DNA of 64,000 nt from Acidobacteriota bacterium. GTDB taxonomy: Bacteria; Acidobacteriota; Terriglobia; Terriglobales; Acidobacteriaceae. A model generated the notes under the pieces. The model had not been told where the DNA came from. It worked only from the letters and a program-made list of their open reading frames with translations, and made no database searches. A program made the translations under genes and the position numbers. The DNA lies in assembly GCA_023410055.1 (NCBI GenBank), contig JAEYQK010000037.1, positions 43,043-107,042 of the forward strand, written 5' to 3'. Below, in pieces: positions 53,248 through 62,213 of the stretch (its first letter is position 1; every line of letters begins with the position of its first letter).

Positions 53248-53391
53248 ATGGCCAATGTGAAAGCCGCCCTTTACCGATACTGCAGGACTGCAAACGGCTG
53301 GCGCCGGTTTCGGATCAACCCGGTTCGGAAGGGGCGAGAGTGGGGACGAGCACAGAACACTACGCAAGTGCTTGGCGAACCGGCGGTGACG
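53248..53391 (+). pseudogene. 5' remnant of a tyrosine integrase gene
   Basis: An ATG with AAGGAG upstream opens a frame beginning MANVKAALYRYCRTANGWRR, which I recognise as the usual N-terminus of acidobacterial site-specific integrases (family recollection, not a search). After ~45 residues (to about GEPAVTHDD) the similarity stops. The rest of the frame overlaps the hydrolase gene and makes no sense as an integrase; no catalytic R..HxxR..Y region exists in the window. The gene starts 97 bp after the tRNA-Leu relic, the standard place for an integrase. Confidence 0.6.
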
Positions 53392-53494
53392 CATGATGAC
53401 CTAGCTGGTGTTAATGCCCCGGTACAACGTCCTTTCGATGCAGGCATCAAAGCATCCTATTCGGAAAGCGCCCAACTGGTAAGGAGAGTTCGCA

Positions 53495-54871
53495 ATGTTG
53501 TGGTCAATCACTGGATGGGCTTGGCCCGCGGCGGCCTGCGGTGTCACCGTAGTTCTGGCGGCCCTGGGGACTACCGACGCCGGTCAATCGAACAGCGCCG
53601 GAACCGGCAATCAGAAGCCCCCCTTATCGGCGCAGGAATCGGATCCGCGCGTGATGGGCTGGATGCAGGGATTTCCTCCGCCTAAGGACAGGATGATCAC
53701 CCAGCCGGAATCCGTGTATTTCAGCTTCCCGCGGCTGCGGTGGTCGGTCTGCCACCTTCGTCAGCTGCTCCCAACGATAGAGATAAGTCGAGGACTTGGG
53801 GACCCTGTTCCCCTCGCATATCTGCCACCGCAGGAACTTGAGAGTGAGGAGCGCGAAATCAACGCTCTAACATTCACGCCTCTCAACAGCAACAAGTCGA
53901 TGACGTGGGAGCAATCCCTGTTCGCTAACTACACTGACGGGATACTGGTCATCCATAAAGGTCGGGTCGTGTACGAGCGATACTTCGGCTGCCTCGATCC
54001 GGACGCCAAACATGCCGCCATGTCGATGACCAAGTCTCTGACCGGACTGCTGGCGGAGATTCTGATCGCCGAGGGCAAGCTGAATCCGGACGCACCGGTA
54101 ACCGACTATGTGCCTGAAGTCGCCAGGAGCGCTTTTGGCACCGCCACTGTTCGCGAGGTCATGAACATGACTACGGGCATTCGTTACTCGGAGGATTATA
54201 GTGACCCGCAGGCGGATGTCTGGAAATACGCGACCGCCGCCAGTCCGTTCCCAAAACCTGCGGGCTACAAGGGGCCCAACGGCTATTGGGAGTACCTCGA
54301 GCAGGTTCAGCCCGAAGGCCGGAACGGGGAAGCTTTTCACTACAAGACCCCGAACGCGGACATGGTTGGCTGGATCATTTCTCGCGTAAGCAAGCAGTCC
54401 GTCTCGGATCTTGCCTCGGAGCGGCTGTGGCGGCCGATGGGAGCGGAGCAGGACGCCTATATGACCGTTGATGCAGATGGAGTGCCTTTTGCGGGAGGCG
54501 GCCTGAACGCTGGCCTGCGCGACATGGGACGCCTCGGACTTTTAATGTTGAACGAAGGGACGATCAACGGGCAGCGCCTTTTCCCAGCTGCTGCGGTGCG
54601 AGCGATCCGCGGGGGTGGCGATCCGAAGAAGTTTGGCACGGACTATCCTGCACTTGTCGGAGGCAGCTACGCAGCCCTCTGGTGGGTGTATCCCGGCAAC
54701 CGCAACGTTATCGCCGCGCGCGGGGTGCACGGGCAGACGATCTATGTGGACTGGGACGCCGACATGGTCCTGGTGCGCTTCGCGTCCACGCCCCAAGCCT
54801 CGAACAACCTCAATGATCCTACCTCGCTTCCAGCGTATCGCGCCGTGGCCGCATATTTGAAGGGGCGCTGA
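53495..54871 (+). CDS. Class C beta-lactamase-fold serine hydrolase (NylB/EstB-like)
   Basis: A 458-residue exported enzyme; AAGGAG precedes the ATG and the N-terminus is a signal sequence (WAWPAAACGVTVVLAALG). The active-site motifs of the serine beta-lactamase-like family are SMTK (Ser177, Lys180) and the Tyr in RYSEDYSDP (~231), a segment shared with 6-aminohexanoate-dimer hydrolases. HGQTIYVDWDADMVLVRFAS takes the place of the KTG box. The family includes esterases, D-aminopeptidases and amide hydrolases; resistance to beta-lactams is unlikely. The gene begins over the integrase remnant, so its promoter may be within element-derived DNA. Confidence 0.88.
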   Translation: MLWSITGWAWPAAACGVTVVLAALGTTDAGQSNSAGTGNQKPPLSAQESDPRVMGWMQGFPPPKDRMITQPESVYFSFPRLRWSVCHLRQLLPTIEISRGLGDPVPLAYLPPQELESEEREINALTFTPLNSNKSMTWEQSLFANYTDGILVIHKGRVVYERYFGCLDPDAKHAAMSMTKSLTGLLAEILIAEGKLNPDAPVTDYVPEVARSAFGTATVREVMNMTTGIRYSEDYSDPQADVWKYATAASPFPKPAGYKGPNGYWEYLEQVQPEGRNGEAFHYKTPNADMVGWIISRVSKQSVSDLASERLWRPMGAEQDAYMTVDADGVPFAGGGLNAGLRDMGRLGLLMLNEGTINGQRLFPAAAVRAIRGGGDPKKFGTDYPALVGGSYAALWWVYPGNRNVIAARGVHGQTIYVDWDADMVLVRFASTPQASNNLNDPTSLPAYRAVAAYLKGR

Positions 54872-55419
54872 CGGCGCAGCCACGTGGGCCGAACTTCGCG
54901 GCCTCGCAAAGGTGGACCATGCGGCTTTTTCAACGCGGTCTGTGTGACAATTCGGCAATGACGACAGGGGTGCTGTACAACTCGCTCACCTTCCTTTTGA
55001 TAGCCAAACGGGCAGCCGAGCGAATAGAAGCTGCACAGCCGTTGCAGCCGAACAAAGCGGAAGCGCTTGTCAGTATTACGTTCGCCTCCTCGGCCCTTAG
55101 AGGCATTCATCAACGTTCCTTCGAACCAACATACGAGGAACTTGACGCTAAGAGAGCGCCAACGCAGATTAGAGTGAACGGAAACCAGTAACACGAAGAG
55201 CCACTTCCATATCGGGTCTCCGGTAAGCATGAACTGAGCGGAACACCTCATAATAGGGTTCCGAAACAGCAGGGCGTCAATGCTTTTCTTCGGCCGTGTG
55301 TGACTTCGGTAAATAGCAAGAGAGCGAATGTGCCGTCGTTTTTCTTCGTTCGCGAGGGGTGCGGTACTACACTTTACCAATCCGGCAACTCACGGCCCCG
55401 CAGTCACTGGAGTGAAACG
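54872..55419. other. 548-bp gap with no supported gene
   Basis: Long open frames on both strands (54742-55380 minus; 54919-55191 plus) are rich in Arg, Cys and Ser, lack ribosome binding sites and resemble no family. I see no RNA gene or repeat. The end carries the GGAG site of the gene at 55420. Confidence 0.45.
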
Positions 55420-57081
55420 ATGAAGAGACTTCACTTCGCCATGGCACTGCTGATGGTTGTCCTCATCTGCCCTGCATTGGCCGCAGCGCAAAACAATCTG
55501 GACCAACGGCTTTTCGAGGCGGCGCGGGATGGAAACTTGAGCGCCATCTCCCAGCTCATCCATCAGGGCGCAAACGTCAATGGCAAGGTTTCGTTCTGGG
55601 AGGAGTTAGGGCCATGGTCGCGTCGCTTTCACAACTACACTCCACTCAGCGGCGCTGCCGAAAACGGTCGTCTTGAGGCCATTCAGTTGCTGCTTAAGCG
55701 CGGAGCCGACATTGAGGGCTCTGACGGAGAGGGGAACACCGCACTCGTTGCCGCCGCACGGGCCGGGCAGATCGAGAGCGTGAAGCTGTTGCTGAAAAAG
55801 GGTGCCAAGATCGAGAACCCTGGGTCGTACAATACCACTGCCTTGCTTGCGGCTGCCGAAGAAGGCAACACGGAGATGGTGCGTGTACTGCTGGAGAAGG
55901 GTGCGAACATCGAGTTTCAGGGATCGCCGCGCGGCTATCGACCACTGCACGCAGCCGCTAGCGAAGGTCATCTAGCAACCATAGATATTCTGCTACAAAA
56001 AGGCGCGAAGCGTGATGTTGAGAATAGAGCTGGGGAGTCGGCGATCATGGTGGCCGCCGAGTCCGGCAAGATAGAGGCGCTGCAGCTCTTAAGAGAGAAA
56101 GGCGCAGACCCCATGGCCCGGGGAAGGAATGGTGTGACGGCGCTGATTCTGGCGTCTGCGGCCGGACGCGCCGATGTTGTACGACTGCTTCTTCAGTTGG
56201 GAGCAAACGCCAACGACACTCAACAGAACGGCAAGACCTCGCTTATCAGTGCTGCTGACGGTGGACATACCGAAGCTGCCCGCCTTCTGATTGAGCGCGG
56301 CGCGAAGATTGAGACGCCCACGCAGGATGGGTCGAGTCCATTGTTGTGGGCGGCGTATCGCGTGCGTGCTGGAGTAGTGCAGCTGCTGCTAGAAGAAGGT
56401 GCGCAAGTCGATGCTCGCAACAAAGAGGGCGTTACTCCTCTGATTGCGGCAGCATGCTCAAACCCGTGGTCGAATGAGTCTGGAAAAGACAAGGAAGCCA
56501 CGGTCAAGGCGCTACTGGATCACGGGGCTAACGTGCTGGCGAAGGCCAACGACGGCCAAAGCGCCACGACCTGTCCCAATCGGGCCAAGCCGGCGGAAGT
56601 TGCAGCCCTGCTGGACGCTGCGGTCCAGCGGAACAAGGAATTGGAGCAGGCTGATCTGAAGCCGCCTGCTGAACGCTTTGCTTTCTACAAAAGCGCTTTC
56701 GATAAGAATCCTCGAAACGACTTTCTCAGAAGTAAGGTGATCGCGGCAGCTGTTGCACTGCCAGAGGCTCCGGCAGTGCCGGAAGCTGCCCGCCAGCTGT
56801 TCCTTCTCGCCACGGACCAGATCAAGCAGGCAAGTACGCCATCGGCGCTGGACTCTCCCGTTGCGCTGCTGGACAAAGCCGTCAGCATCGCGCCGTGGTG
56901 GGGAAATGCCTATTACAATCTGGCGCGTGCATTGGAAATGCAAGGCAGGTACAACGAGGCGATACAGCAGATAAAACTGTATCTCGAAACGAAGCCCAAC
57001 GAGGCTGACGCCAAGGAAGCAAGCGCCCGAATTGTCGTCCTCGAGACGCAGAAGGAGATTGCAGAGAAGTCGAAACAGTGA
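55420..57081 (+). CDS. Secreted ankyrin-repeat protein with C-terminal TPR
   Basis: A 553-residue protein; the start at 55420 has GGAG upstream and a signal peptide (MALLMVVLICPALAAAQ). Residues ~25-400 contain about eleven ankyrin repeats of the form G-x-TALxxAAxxGxxExVxLLLxxGA, e.g. EGNTALVAAARAGQIESVKLLLKKGA. The C-terminal 120 residues include one or two TPR-like helix pairs (WWGNAYYNLARALEMQGRYNEAIQQIKLYLETKPN). Exported ankyrin proteins act in periplasmic protein-protein contacts. It is followed 107 bp later by the serpin gene on the same strand, so joint expression is possible. Confidence 0.9.
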   Translation: MKRLHFAMALLMVVLICPALAAAQNNLDQRLFEAARDGNLSAISQLIHQGANVNGKVSFWEELGPWSRRFHNYTPLSGAAENGRLEAIQLLLKRGADIEGSDGEGNTALVAAARAGQIESVKLLLKKGAKIENPGSYNTTALLAAAEEGNTEMVRVLLEKGANIEFQGSPRGYRPLHAAASEGHLATIDILLQKGAKRDVENRAGESAIMVAAESGKIEALQLLREKGADPMARGRNGVTALILASAAGRADVVRLLLQLGANANDTQQNGKTSLISAADGGHTEAARLLIERGAKIETPTQDGSSPLLWAAYRVRAGVVQLLLEEGAQVDARNKEGVTPLIAAACSNPWSNESGKDKEATVKALLDHGANVLAKANDGQSATTCPNRAKPAEVAALLDAAVQRNKELEQADLKPPAERFAFYKSAFDKNPRNDFLRSKVIAAAVALPEAPAVPEAARQLFLLATDQIKQASTPSALDSPVALLDKAVSIAPWWGNAYYNLARALEMQGRYNEAIQQIKLYLETKPNEADAKEASARIVVLETQKEIAEKSKQ

Positions 57082-57188
57082 CGGCGAGGGAAAGATAGGG
57101 AGAACGAAGAAGTTCGCGTGCAAGTTCCTCTGTGTTGCACGTTCTTGAGGTGAAGCGGGGTTAGCGAAAATCCAGTGAGAGGTCGCGA

Positions 57189-58442
57189 ATGCGCTCATTC
57201 AGAATGGCTTTCAACGTAACAACAGTGATCATGCTCATTGCCATTGCGGTGTCCGGCCCTTCCCTCGCAGCGCAACAGAAAGCAGCGGCGACTGAGTATT
57301 CAGCGGTCGTCAACGGCAACAACGAATTTGCGATTTCACTGTTTCACAGCATCAGTTCCGACCACGGTTCTGACGGCAAGAACATCTTCGTCTCCCCATT
57401 CAGTGTTTCGAGCGCCCTTGCCATGACTTATGCAGGAGCCCGCGGCAATACGCAGAAGCAGATGGCAAATGTGCTGCACTTCAATGCGGCTGGCCAGGAT
57501 CTGAACGGTGGATTCTCGTCGTTGCTCGGCAAGACCAAAGCGGCCCCAGGCAAGGGCTACAAGCTGGAAGTAGCGAACGCACTCTGGGGACAAAAGGACT
57601 ACCATTTCGAAGACACCTTCACGAGTACAGTTGGCAAGTACTACGACGGAGGTTTCAACACGGTTGATTTCGTGGCGGCCAGAGAGGACAGCCGGGGCAA
57701 GATCAACAAGTGGGTTGAGGAGAAAACCGCGGACAAGATCAAGGAGCTTGTACACAAAAACGACGTTGGCGACTTGACCCGTCTTATTCTGACCAACGCC
57801 ATTTACTTCAAGGGCGACTGGATATCGAAGTTCAAGCCCGAGGACACGAAGCCGTCCCCGTTCCACGCGAGTCAGGACAGAGTAATCTCCGTGGCGATGA
57901 TGCAGCAGTCAGCAAAGTTTCCCGTTCTCGAGACCAGTGAACTGAGAATGGTCGAACTGCCGTATGCGGGCAACGACGTTTCAATGCTCGTGATCCTTCC
58001 GGAGGGCGACATTGAAAAGCTTGGGGCTGAACTCTCGCTGGACAAGCTCAACGCTCTTCGAAAGCAGCTGGTGCCGTCCACGGTAAGGCTCTTTCTTCCA
58101 CGGTACAAGTTCGAAACACGCTACTACCTTGAAGAACAACTCGGAAAGATGGGCATGCCGGATGCATTCAGCGAAAGCGCTGCGGACTTTTCGGGCATGA
58201 CCGGGAAACCGAATCTCTACATTTCGCACGTGATCCACCAGGCGATGATTGACGTAAACGAACAGGGTAGTGAGGCAGCCGCAGCAACGGCGGTCATCAT
58301 GGAGACGAAGAGTCTTTCCATGCCCGTGACCTTCCGAGCTGACAAGCCGTTTGTGTTCGTGATCGTTCATAAGCCTACGGATTCGATTCTGTTCATCGGG
58401 CGCGTTTCGGAGCCTCCTATCGCGGCAGGTGACGCTAAGTAG
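57189..58442 (+). CDS. Serpin (secreted serine protease inhibitor)
   Basis: A 417-residue serpin with a signal peptide (VTTVIMLIAIAVSGPSLAA). Conserved segments: NIFVSPFSVSSALAMTYAGARGNT, LTNAIYFKGDWISKF, MVELPYAGNDVSMLVILPE, and the C-terminal DKPFVFVIVHKPTDSILFIGRV. The hinge of the reactive-centre loop is inhibitory in type: Glu358-Gln-Gly-Ser at P17-P14 and Ala at P12-P9. Counting 17 positions from Glu358 puts P1 at Lys374 and P1' at Ser375, predicting trypsin-like targets (one-residue uncertainty). Bacterial serpins are uncommon. This one could guard the envelope against host, predator or own proteases. Confidence 0.93.
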   Translation: MRSFRMAFNVTTVIMLIAIAVSGPSLAAQQKAAATEYSAVVNGNNEFAISLFHSISSDHGSDGKNIFVSPFSVSSALAMTYAGARGNTQKQMANVLHFNAAGQDLNGGFSSLLGKTKAAPGKGYKLEVANALWGQKDYHFEDTFTSTVGKYYDGGFNTVDFVAAREDSRGKINKWVEEKTADKIKELVHKNDVGDLTRLILTNAIYFKGDWISKFKPEDTKPSPFHASQDRVISVAMMQQSAKFPVLETSELRMVELPYAGNDVSMLVILPEGDIEKLGAELSLDKLNALRKQLVPSTVRLFLPRYKFETRYYLEEQLGKMGMPDAFSESAADFSGMTGKPNLYISHVIHQAMIDVNEQGSEAAAATAVIMETKSLSMPVTFRADKPFVFVIVHKPTDSILFIGRVSEPPIAAGDAK

Positions 58443-58499
58443 CCTCGGAAGGGAACACGCGCGTTTCGGGCCGAAGCTCCAGAACGGGAAAAACTGATC

Positions 58500-59096
58500 A
58501 TGAGATTCGCAATGAACATGAAGACTATGGTGGCTCTCGCCGGCTGCCTTCTTTTAACCGGCATTCTGCCAGCGCAGGACCCGCCGAAAGCGGATCCCGG
58601 AGCGGGTGAGGAGTACGCGGTCTATGCCGCTGCATTGAAAGAAGCGGTTGGTGGCTTCTCGTACGTTGTGGTCTCCACCACTACGTTGCACGGCAAGCCA
58701 GAACAGATCGAAAAGGCACTGACTTTTCCGATTGAGCACGACAAGCTCATCACGCAGGACCTGGTGAAGGACTTCAAGTTCAAGAACTTGAAGCCGCAAA
58801 CGATTGCGGACCACTTTCCGTCTGGAATCCGAGTAACGTTGATCAGCGAGCAAGAAGAAAGCGCGCTCTTTGCCAACTCGCATAAGGATGGCTGGAAGAC
58901 CTTCTACGAAAAGTACATGGGCGCATCAGGCATTACGCACATTTCTCGTGTCGGCTTCAACCAGAAGCGCGACACCGCAATTGTTTACGTTGGCAATCTC
59001 AGAAATTGGGACGCTGGCGGTGGTAGCTACCTTCTGCTTACCAAGACCGACGGCGAGTGGAAAGTTGTCAGCCAGACCCGCGGCTGGATCACATAA
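58500..59096 (+). CDS. Exported protein of unknown function
   Basis: A 198-residue protein with a signal peptide (MVALAGCLLLTGILPAQ; a lipobox-like LAGC is present but early). The mature domain is alpha/beta, with DLVKDFKFKNLKPQTIADHF, then SRVGFNQKRDTAIVYVGNLRNWDAGGGSYLLLTKTDGEWKVVSQ. The last is the pattern of a small domain common in Bacteroidetes and Acidobacteria secreted proteins (strands ending with a W-K-V). No named family. A second in-frame ATG lies 12 bases downstream. It follows the serpin by 57 bp on the same strand. Confidence 0.7.
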   Translation: MRFAMNMKTMVALAGCLLLTGILPAQDPPKADPGAGEEYAVYAAALKEAVGGFSYVVVSTTTLHGKPEQIEKALTFPIEHDKLITQDLVKDFKFKNLKPQTIADHFPSGIRVTLISEQEESALFANSHKDGWKTFYEKYMGASGITHISRVGFNQKRDTAIVYVGNLRNWDAGGGSYLLLTKTDGEWKVVSQTRGWIT

Positions 59097-59116
59097 CGCA
59101 CACTCGAATACATGTT

Positions 59117-62100
59117 TCACGCGACTGCCTCGCTCGGCTCGGAGATGGCGTCATCATCTTCAACGTTCGATAGAACTGCCCGACGTGATTTGGCAACGAC
59201 CATGTAGATCGATGGCACCACGAGAAGCGTGAACAACGTGCCGATAATCATGCCACTAACCAACATAATCCCGATACTGTTGCGCGCTCCCGCTCCGGGC
59301 CCCTTGGCTAGCACGAGCGGGAAGTGACCAATAACCGTGGCAGCAGTGGTCATCAGGATTGGACGCAGACGTGTCCCGGCAGCTTCGATGATCGCACTGA
59401 GTTTGCTCAGGCCAGTTTCTTGAAGATGGTTTGCGAATTCCACGATCAAGATGCCGTTCTTCGATATTAGCCCTACCAAGGTGATCAGTCCGACTTGGCT
59501 GTAGATGTTGAGAGTCGTTAGGCCCAGGAACGAAAACATCAAGGCGCCTGAGATGGCCAACGGCACAGAGCCGGCCAGAATGATGAATGGATCGCGAAAA
59601 CTTTCGAACTGCGCCGCCAACACGAGGTAAATCAACACAGCCGAGAGCAGGAACGTGCCAAGGAACTTGCTTCCCTCGGTACGTAGCTGACGCGACTCGC
59701 TAGCGTAGTCCAGAGTGAACCCTTGCGGCATACTCTTCTGAGCCTCGTCTTCCAGCATCTTGAGAGCAGTGTCAAGAGGGACTCCGGGTGGGACGACACC
59801 CTGTATACGCACAGCGTTGAGCTGTTGGAATTTCTTAAGGCTGCGTGGCCCAGTCGTGGTGCGCAGAGTTGCAAATGTCGAGAGCGGGACCAGTTTGTCG
59901 TCTGCCCCGGTCACGTAGATTTGCGACAGTTGTTCTGGGGTAAGGCGTTCCGTGCGTTTCACCTGCGGAATAACCTTGTAACTACGGCCCTGGATGCTGA
60001 AGCGGTTCACGTAATTGCCGCCAAGCATGGTGGATAGGTCGCGCCCGGCCTGGCTCAGATCAACTCCCTGGGAGCGCAGCTTGTCTCTGTCAAAAACAAC
60101 TTCGGACTGAGGCTGATCGAACTTTACATCTGTATCAGCGAAGAGGAAAACACCGCTCGCAGCTGCTTTCTTTACGAGATCGTTAGCGAACTTGATGAGT
60201 TGCTGCGGCTCACCTGGTGATGCGATGACAAGATCGACCGGGAAATCACCTCCGCCGGGCAACGGTGAAGGCGTCTGAGGAATGACCCGAATTCCGGGAA
60301 TCTGGGACAAAGGTCCTCTGGAAGCCATCAGCAACTGTTGAGTGGTCCTCTGCCGTTCGCTCCAAGGCTTGGTCACCATGCCGCCAAATCCTCCGGCGGG
60401 ATTCGTAATCTGAAAGACGCTCTGGCCTTCTGGAAACGAGCGGTAAACGTCGTACACCTGTTGGGTGAACAACCTTGTCTGGTCGAGGGTCGCATTGGGC
60501 GAGCCTTGGATAATGCCAAAGACAACGCCCTGATCTTCGGCGGGAGCGAGTTCCCGTTGCGAGAACATGTAGAACGGCACTACCAGGAGGGCAACGACGG
60601 CCCAGAGCATCAGGACCACGGGGCGATAACCGAGTGTGCTGGTCAAGATCCGGGTATACGCACTGCGGACACCGTCGAAGCGGCGATTAATCCATCCGGC
60701 AAACCCACGTTCGCTGTCGCCAGAACGCAGCAACTTCGAACCCATCATCGGTGACAGAGTAAGCGCTACGATTCCCGACACGACCACGGCACCCGCAAGC
60801 GTGAATGCGAACTCGCGGAATAGAGCGCCAGTCAAGCCGCCCTGTATTCCGATGGGCGTGTACACGGCGGCGAGGGTGATCGTCATGGAGATGATCGGGC
60901 CAACGAGTTCTCGAGCTGCAACCTTTGCAGCGCGTATGGGAGAGCTGCCGTTGTGCAGGTGCCGTTCGACGTTCTCAACCATGACAATTGCGTCGTCTAC
61001 CACCAATCCGACGGAAAGCACGATCGCAAGCAGCGTCAGCAAGTTAATGGTGAACCCGGCGACGAGCATCAGGAAAACAGCGCCAACCAGTGAGATTGGA
61101 ATCGCTACTACCGGGATCAGCACGGAGCGCATGGACCCGAGGAACAAAAAGATGACGACGATCACGATCAACAGCGTCTCGGTGAGGGTTCTCAGCACTT
61201 CATTGATCGCATCTTGAATGTATTCGGTCGAGTCGTAGGGTATACCGACGTTCATGCCGGCTGGGAGTTGAGCCTTGATACCCGGTATGGCTTCGCGAAC
61301 GCTCTTGATGACTTCGAGGGAATTGGCGGTCGGCAGCACCCAAACGCCCATGAACGTGGCCGTCTCGCCGTTGAAACGAACGTCTTGTTCGTAGTTCTGT
61401 GCGCCCAATGCGACGTCGGCAACGTCGCCAAGTCGGACAACGACACCGTTCGACTCCTTGACAACCATCTGCTTAAACTCTTCCGGCGTGCGCAGATCGG
61501 TGTTGGCGATGAGGTTTACCGAAACCATGGAACCCTTGGTCCGGCCAAGTGCCGACAAGTAGTTGTTCTTCGCCAGCGCGTCGTAGACGTTTGAGGGCGA
61601 TATGCCGTGTGCGGCCATTTCCTCCGGCTTGAGCCAGATGCGCATGGCGAACGTCCGATCACCAAGGATGTCGGCGCGCTGTACACCGCTGATCGCGCTC
61701 AGCTTCGGCTGCACGACGCGGGTGAGATAATCCGTGATCTGATTCTGGTCGAGATCTTTCGAAGAAAAGCCCAGATAAATTGCGGCGAACTGATTGTCTG
61801 CCGTTTGCAGATCAATGACCGGCGCTTCAGCCTCAGGGGGCAGGTCGTTGCGCACCTGAGCGACCTTGGATTGTATCTGGGTCAGCGCGGCGTTGGTGTC
61901 GTAGTTCAGTTTCAGGTGCACGCTGATCTGGCTGACGCCCTGAGAACTCGACGACTCCATGTAGTCGATGCCGTCGGCGCTCGCGATTACGCGCTCCAGA
62001 GGAGTAGTGATGAAACCGCGCACCAGGTCAGCGTCGGCTCCTACGTAAGCAGTCGTCACACTAACCACGGCGATGTCGCTACGCGGGTACTGCCGCACGC

Positions 62101-62197
62101 TGAGTGACCGAATTGCCTGCAGACCAGCAATAAGGATTACCAAATTGACGACAATGGCCAGTACAGGTCGCTTGATGAAGAGATCCGTGATCTTCAT
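59117..62197 (-). CDS. RND efflux transporter permease (AcrB/MexF-like)
   Basis: A 1026-residue inner-membrane drug/proton antiporter of the HAE-1 group. The start at 62197 gives the standard N-terminus MKITDLFIKRPVLAIVVNL. The proton-relay Asp pair is present in VGLVVDDAIVMVENVERHL. Twelve membrane helices with two large periplasmic loops are visible, as are the RND repeat phrases (IPISLVGAVFLM; GLISKNGILIVEFANHL; AGTRLRPILMTTAATVIGHFPLVLA). It lies 16 bases after the adaptor gene. No outer-membrane channel gene follows; the next gene downstream is convergent. Confidence 0.95.
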   Translation of the reverse strand: MKITDLFIKRPVLAIVVNLVILIAGLQAIRSLSVRQYPRSDIAVVSVTTAYVGADADLVRGFITTPLERVIASADGIDYMESSSSQGVSQISVHLKLNYDTNAALTQIQSKVAQVRNDLPPEAEAPVIDLQTADNQFAAIYLGFSSKDLDQNQITDYLTRVVQPKLSAISGVQRADILGDRTFAMRIWLKPEEMAAHGISPSNVYDALAKNNYLSALGRTKGSMVSVNLIANTDLRTPEEFKQMVVKESNGVVVRLGDVADVALGAQNYEQDVRFNGETATFMGVWVLPTANSLEVIKSVREAIPGIKAQLPAGMNVGIPYDSTEYIQDAINEVLRTLTETLLIVIVVIFLFLGSMRSVLIPVVAIPISLVGAVFLMLVAGFTINLLTLLAIVLSVGLVVDDAIVMVENVERHLHNGSSPIRAAKVAARELVGPIISMTITLAAVYTPIGIQGGLTGALFREFAFTLAGAVVVSGIVALTLSPMMGSKLLRSGDSERGFAGWINRRFDGVRSAYTRILTSTLGYRPVVLMLWAVVALLVVPFYMFSQRELAPAEDQGVVFGIIQGSPNATLDQTRLFTQQVYDVYRSFPEGQSVFQITNPAGGFGGMVTKPWSERQRTTQQLLMASRGPLSQIPGIRVIPQTPSPLPGGGDFPVDLVIASPGEPQQLIKFANDLVKKAAASGVFLFADTDVKFDQPQSEVVFDRDKLRSQGVDLSQAGRDLSTMLGGNYVNRFSIQGRSYKVIPQVKRTERLTPEQLSQIYVTGADDKLVPLSTFATLRTTTGPRSLKKFQQLNAVRIQGVVPPGVPLDTALKMLEDEAQKSMPQGFTLDYASESRQLRTEGSKFLGTFLLSAVLIYLVLAAQFESFRDPFIILAGSVPLAISGALMFSFLGLTTLNIYSQVGLITLVGLISKNGILIVEFANHLQETGLSKLSAIIEAAGTRLRPILMTTAATVIGHFPLVLAKGPGAGARNSIGIMLVSGMIIGTLFTLLVVPSIYMVVAKSRRAVLSNVEDDDAISEPSEAVA

Positions 62198-62213
62198 GAG
62201 TTGTCCTTGATGA

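Noticed and set aside
53495..54871. Beta-lactam resistance gene
   Set aside because: The SxxK motif and the YSEDYSDP segment point to the NylB/EstB branch; the canonical KTG box is missing, so resistance is not supported.
54742..55380. 212-codon minus-strand frame
   Set aside because: It overlaps the 3' end of the hydrolase gene, is rich in Arg/Cys/Ser and has no ribosome binding site.
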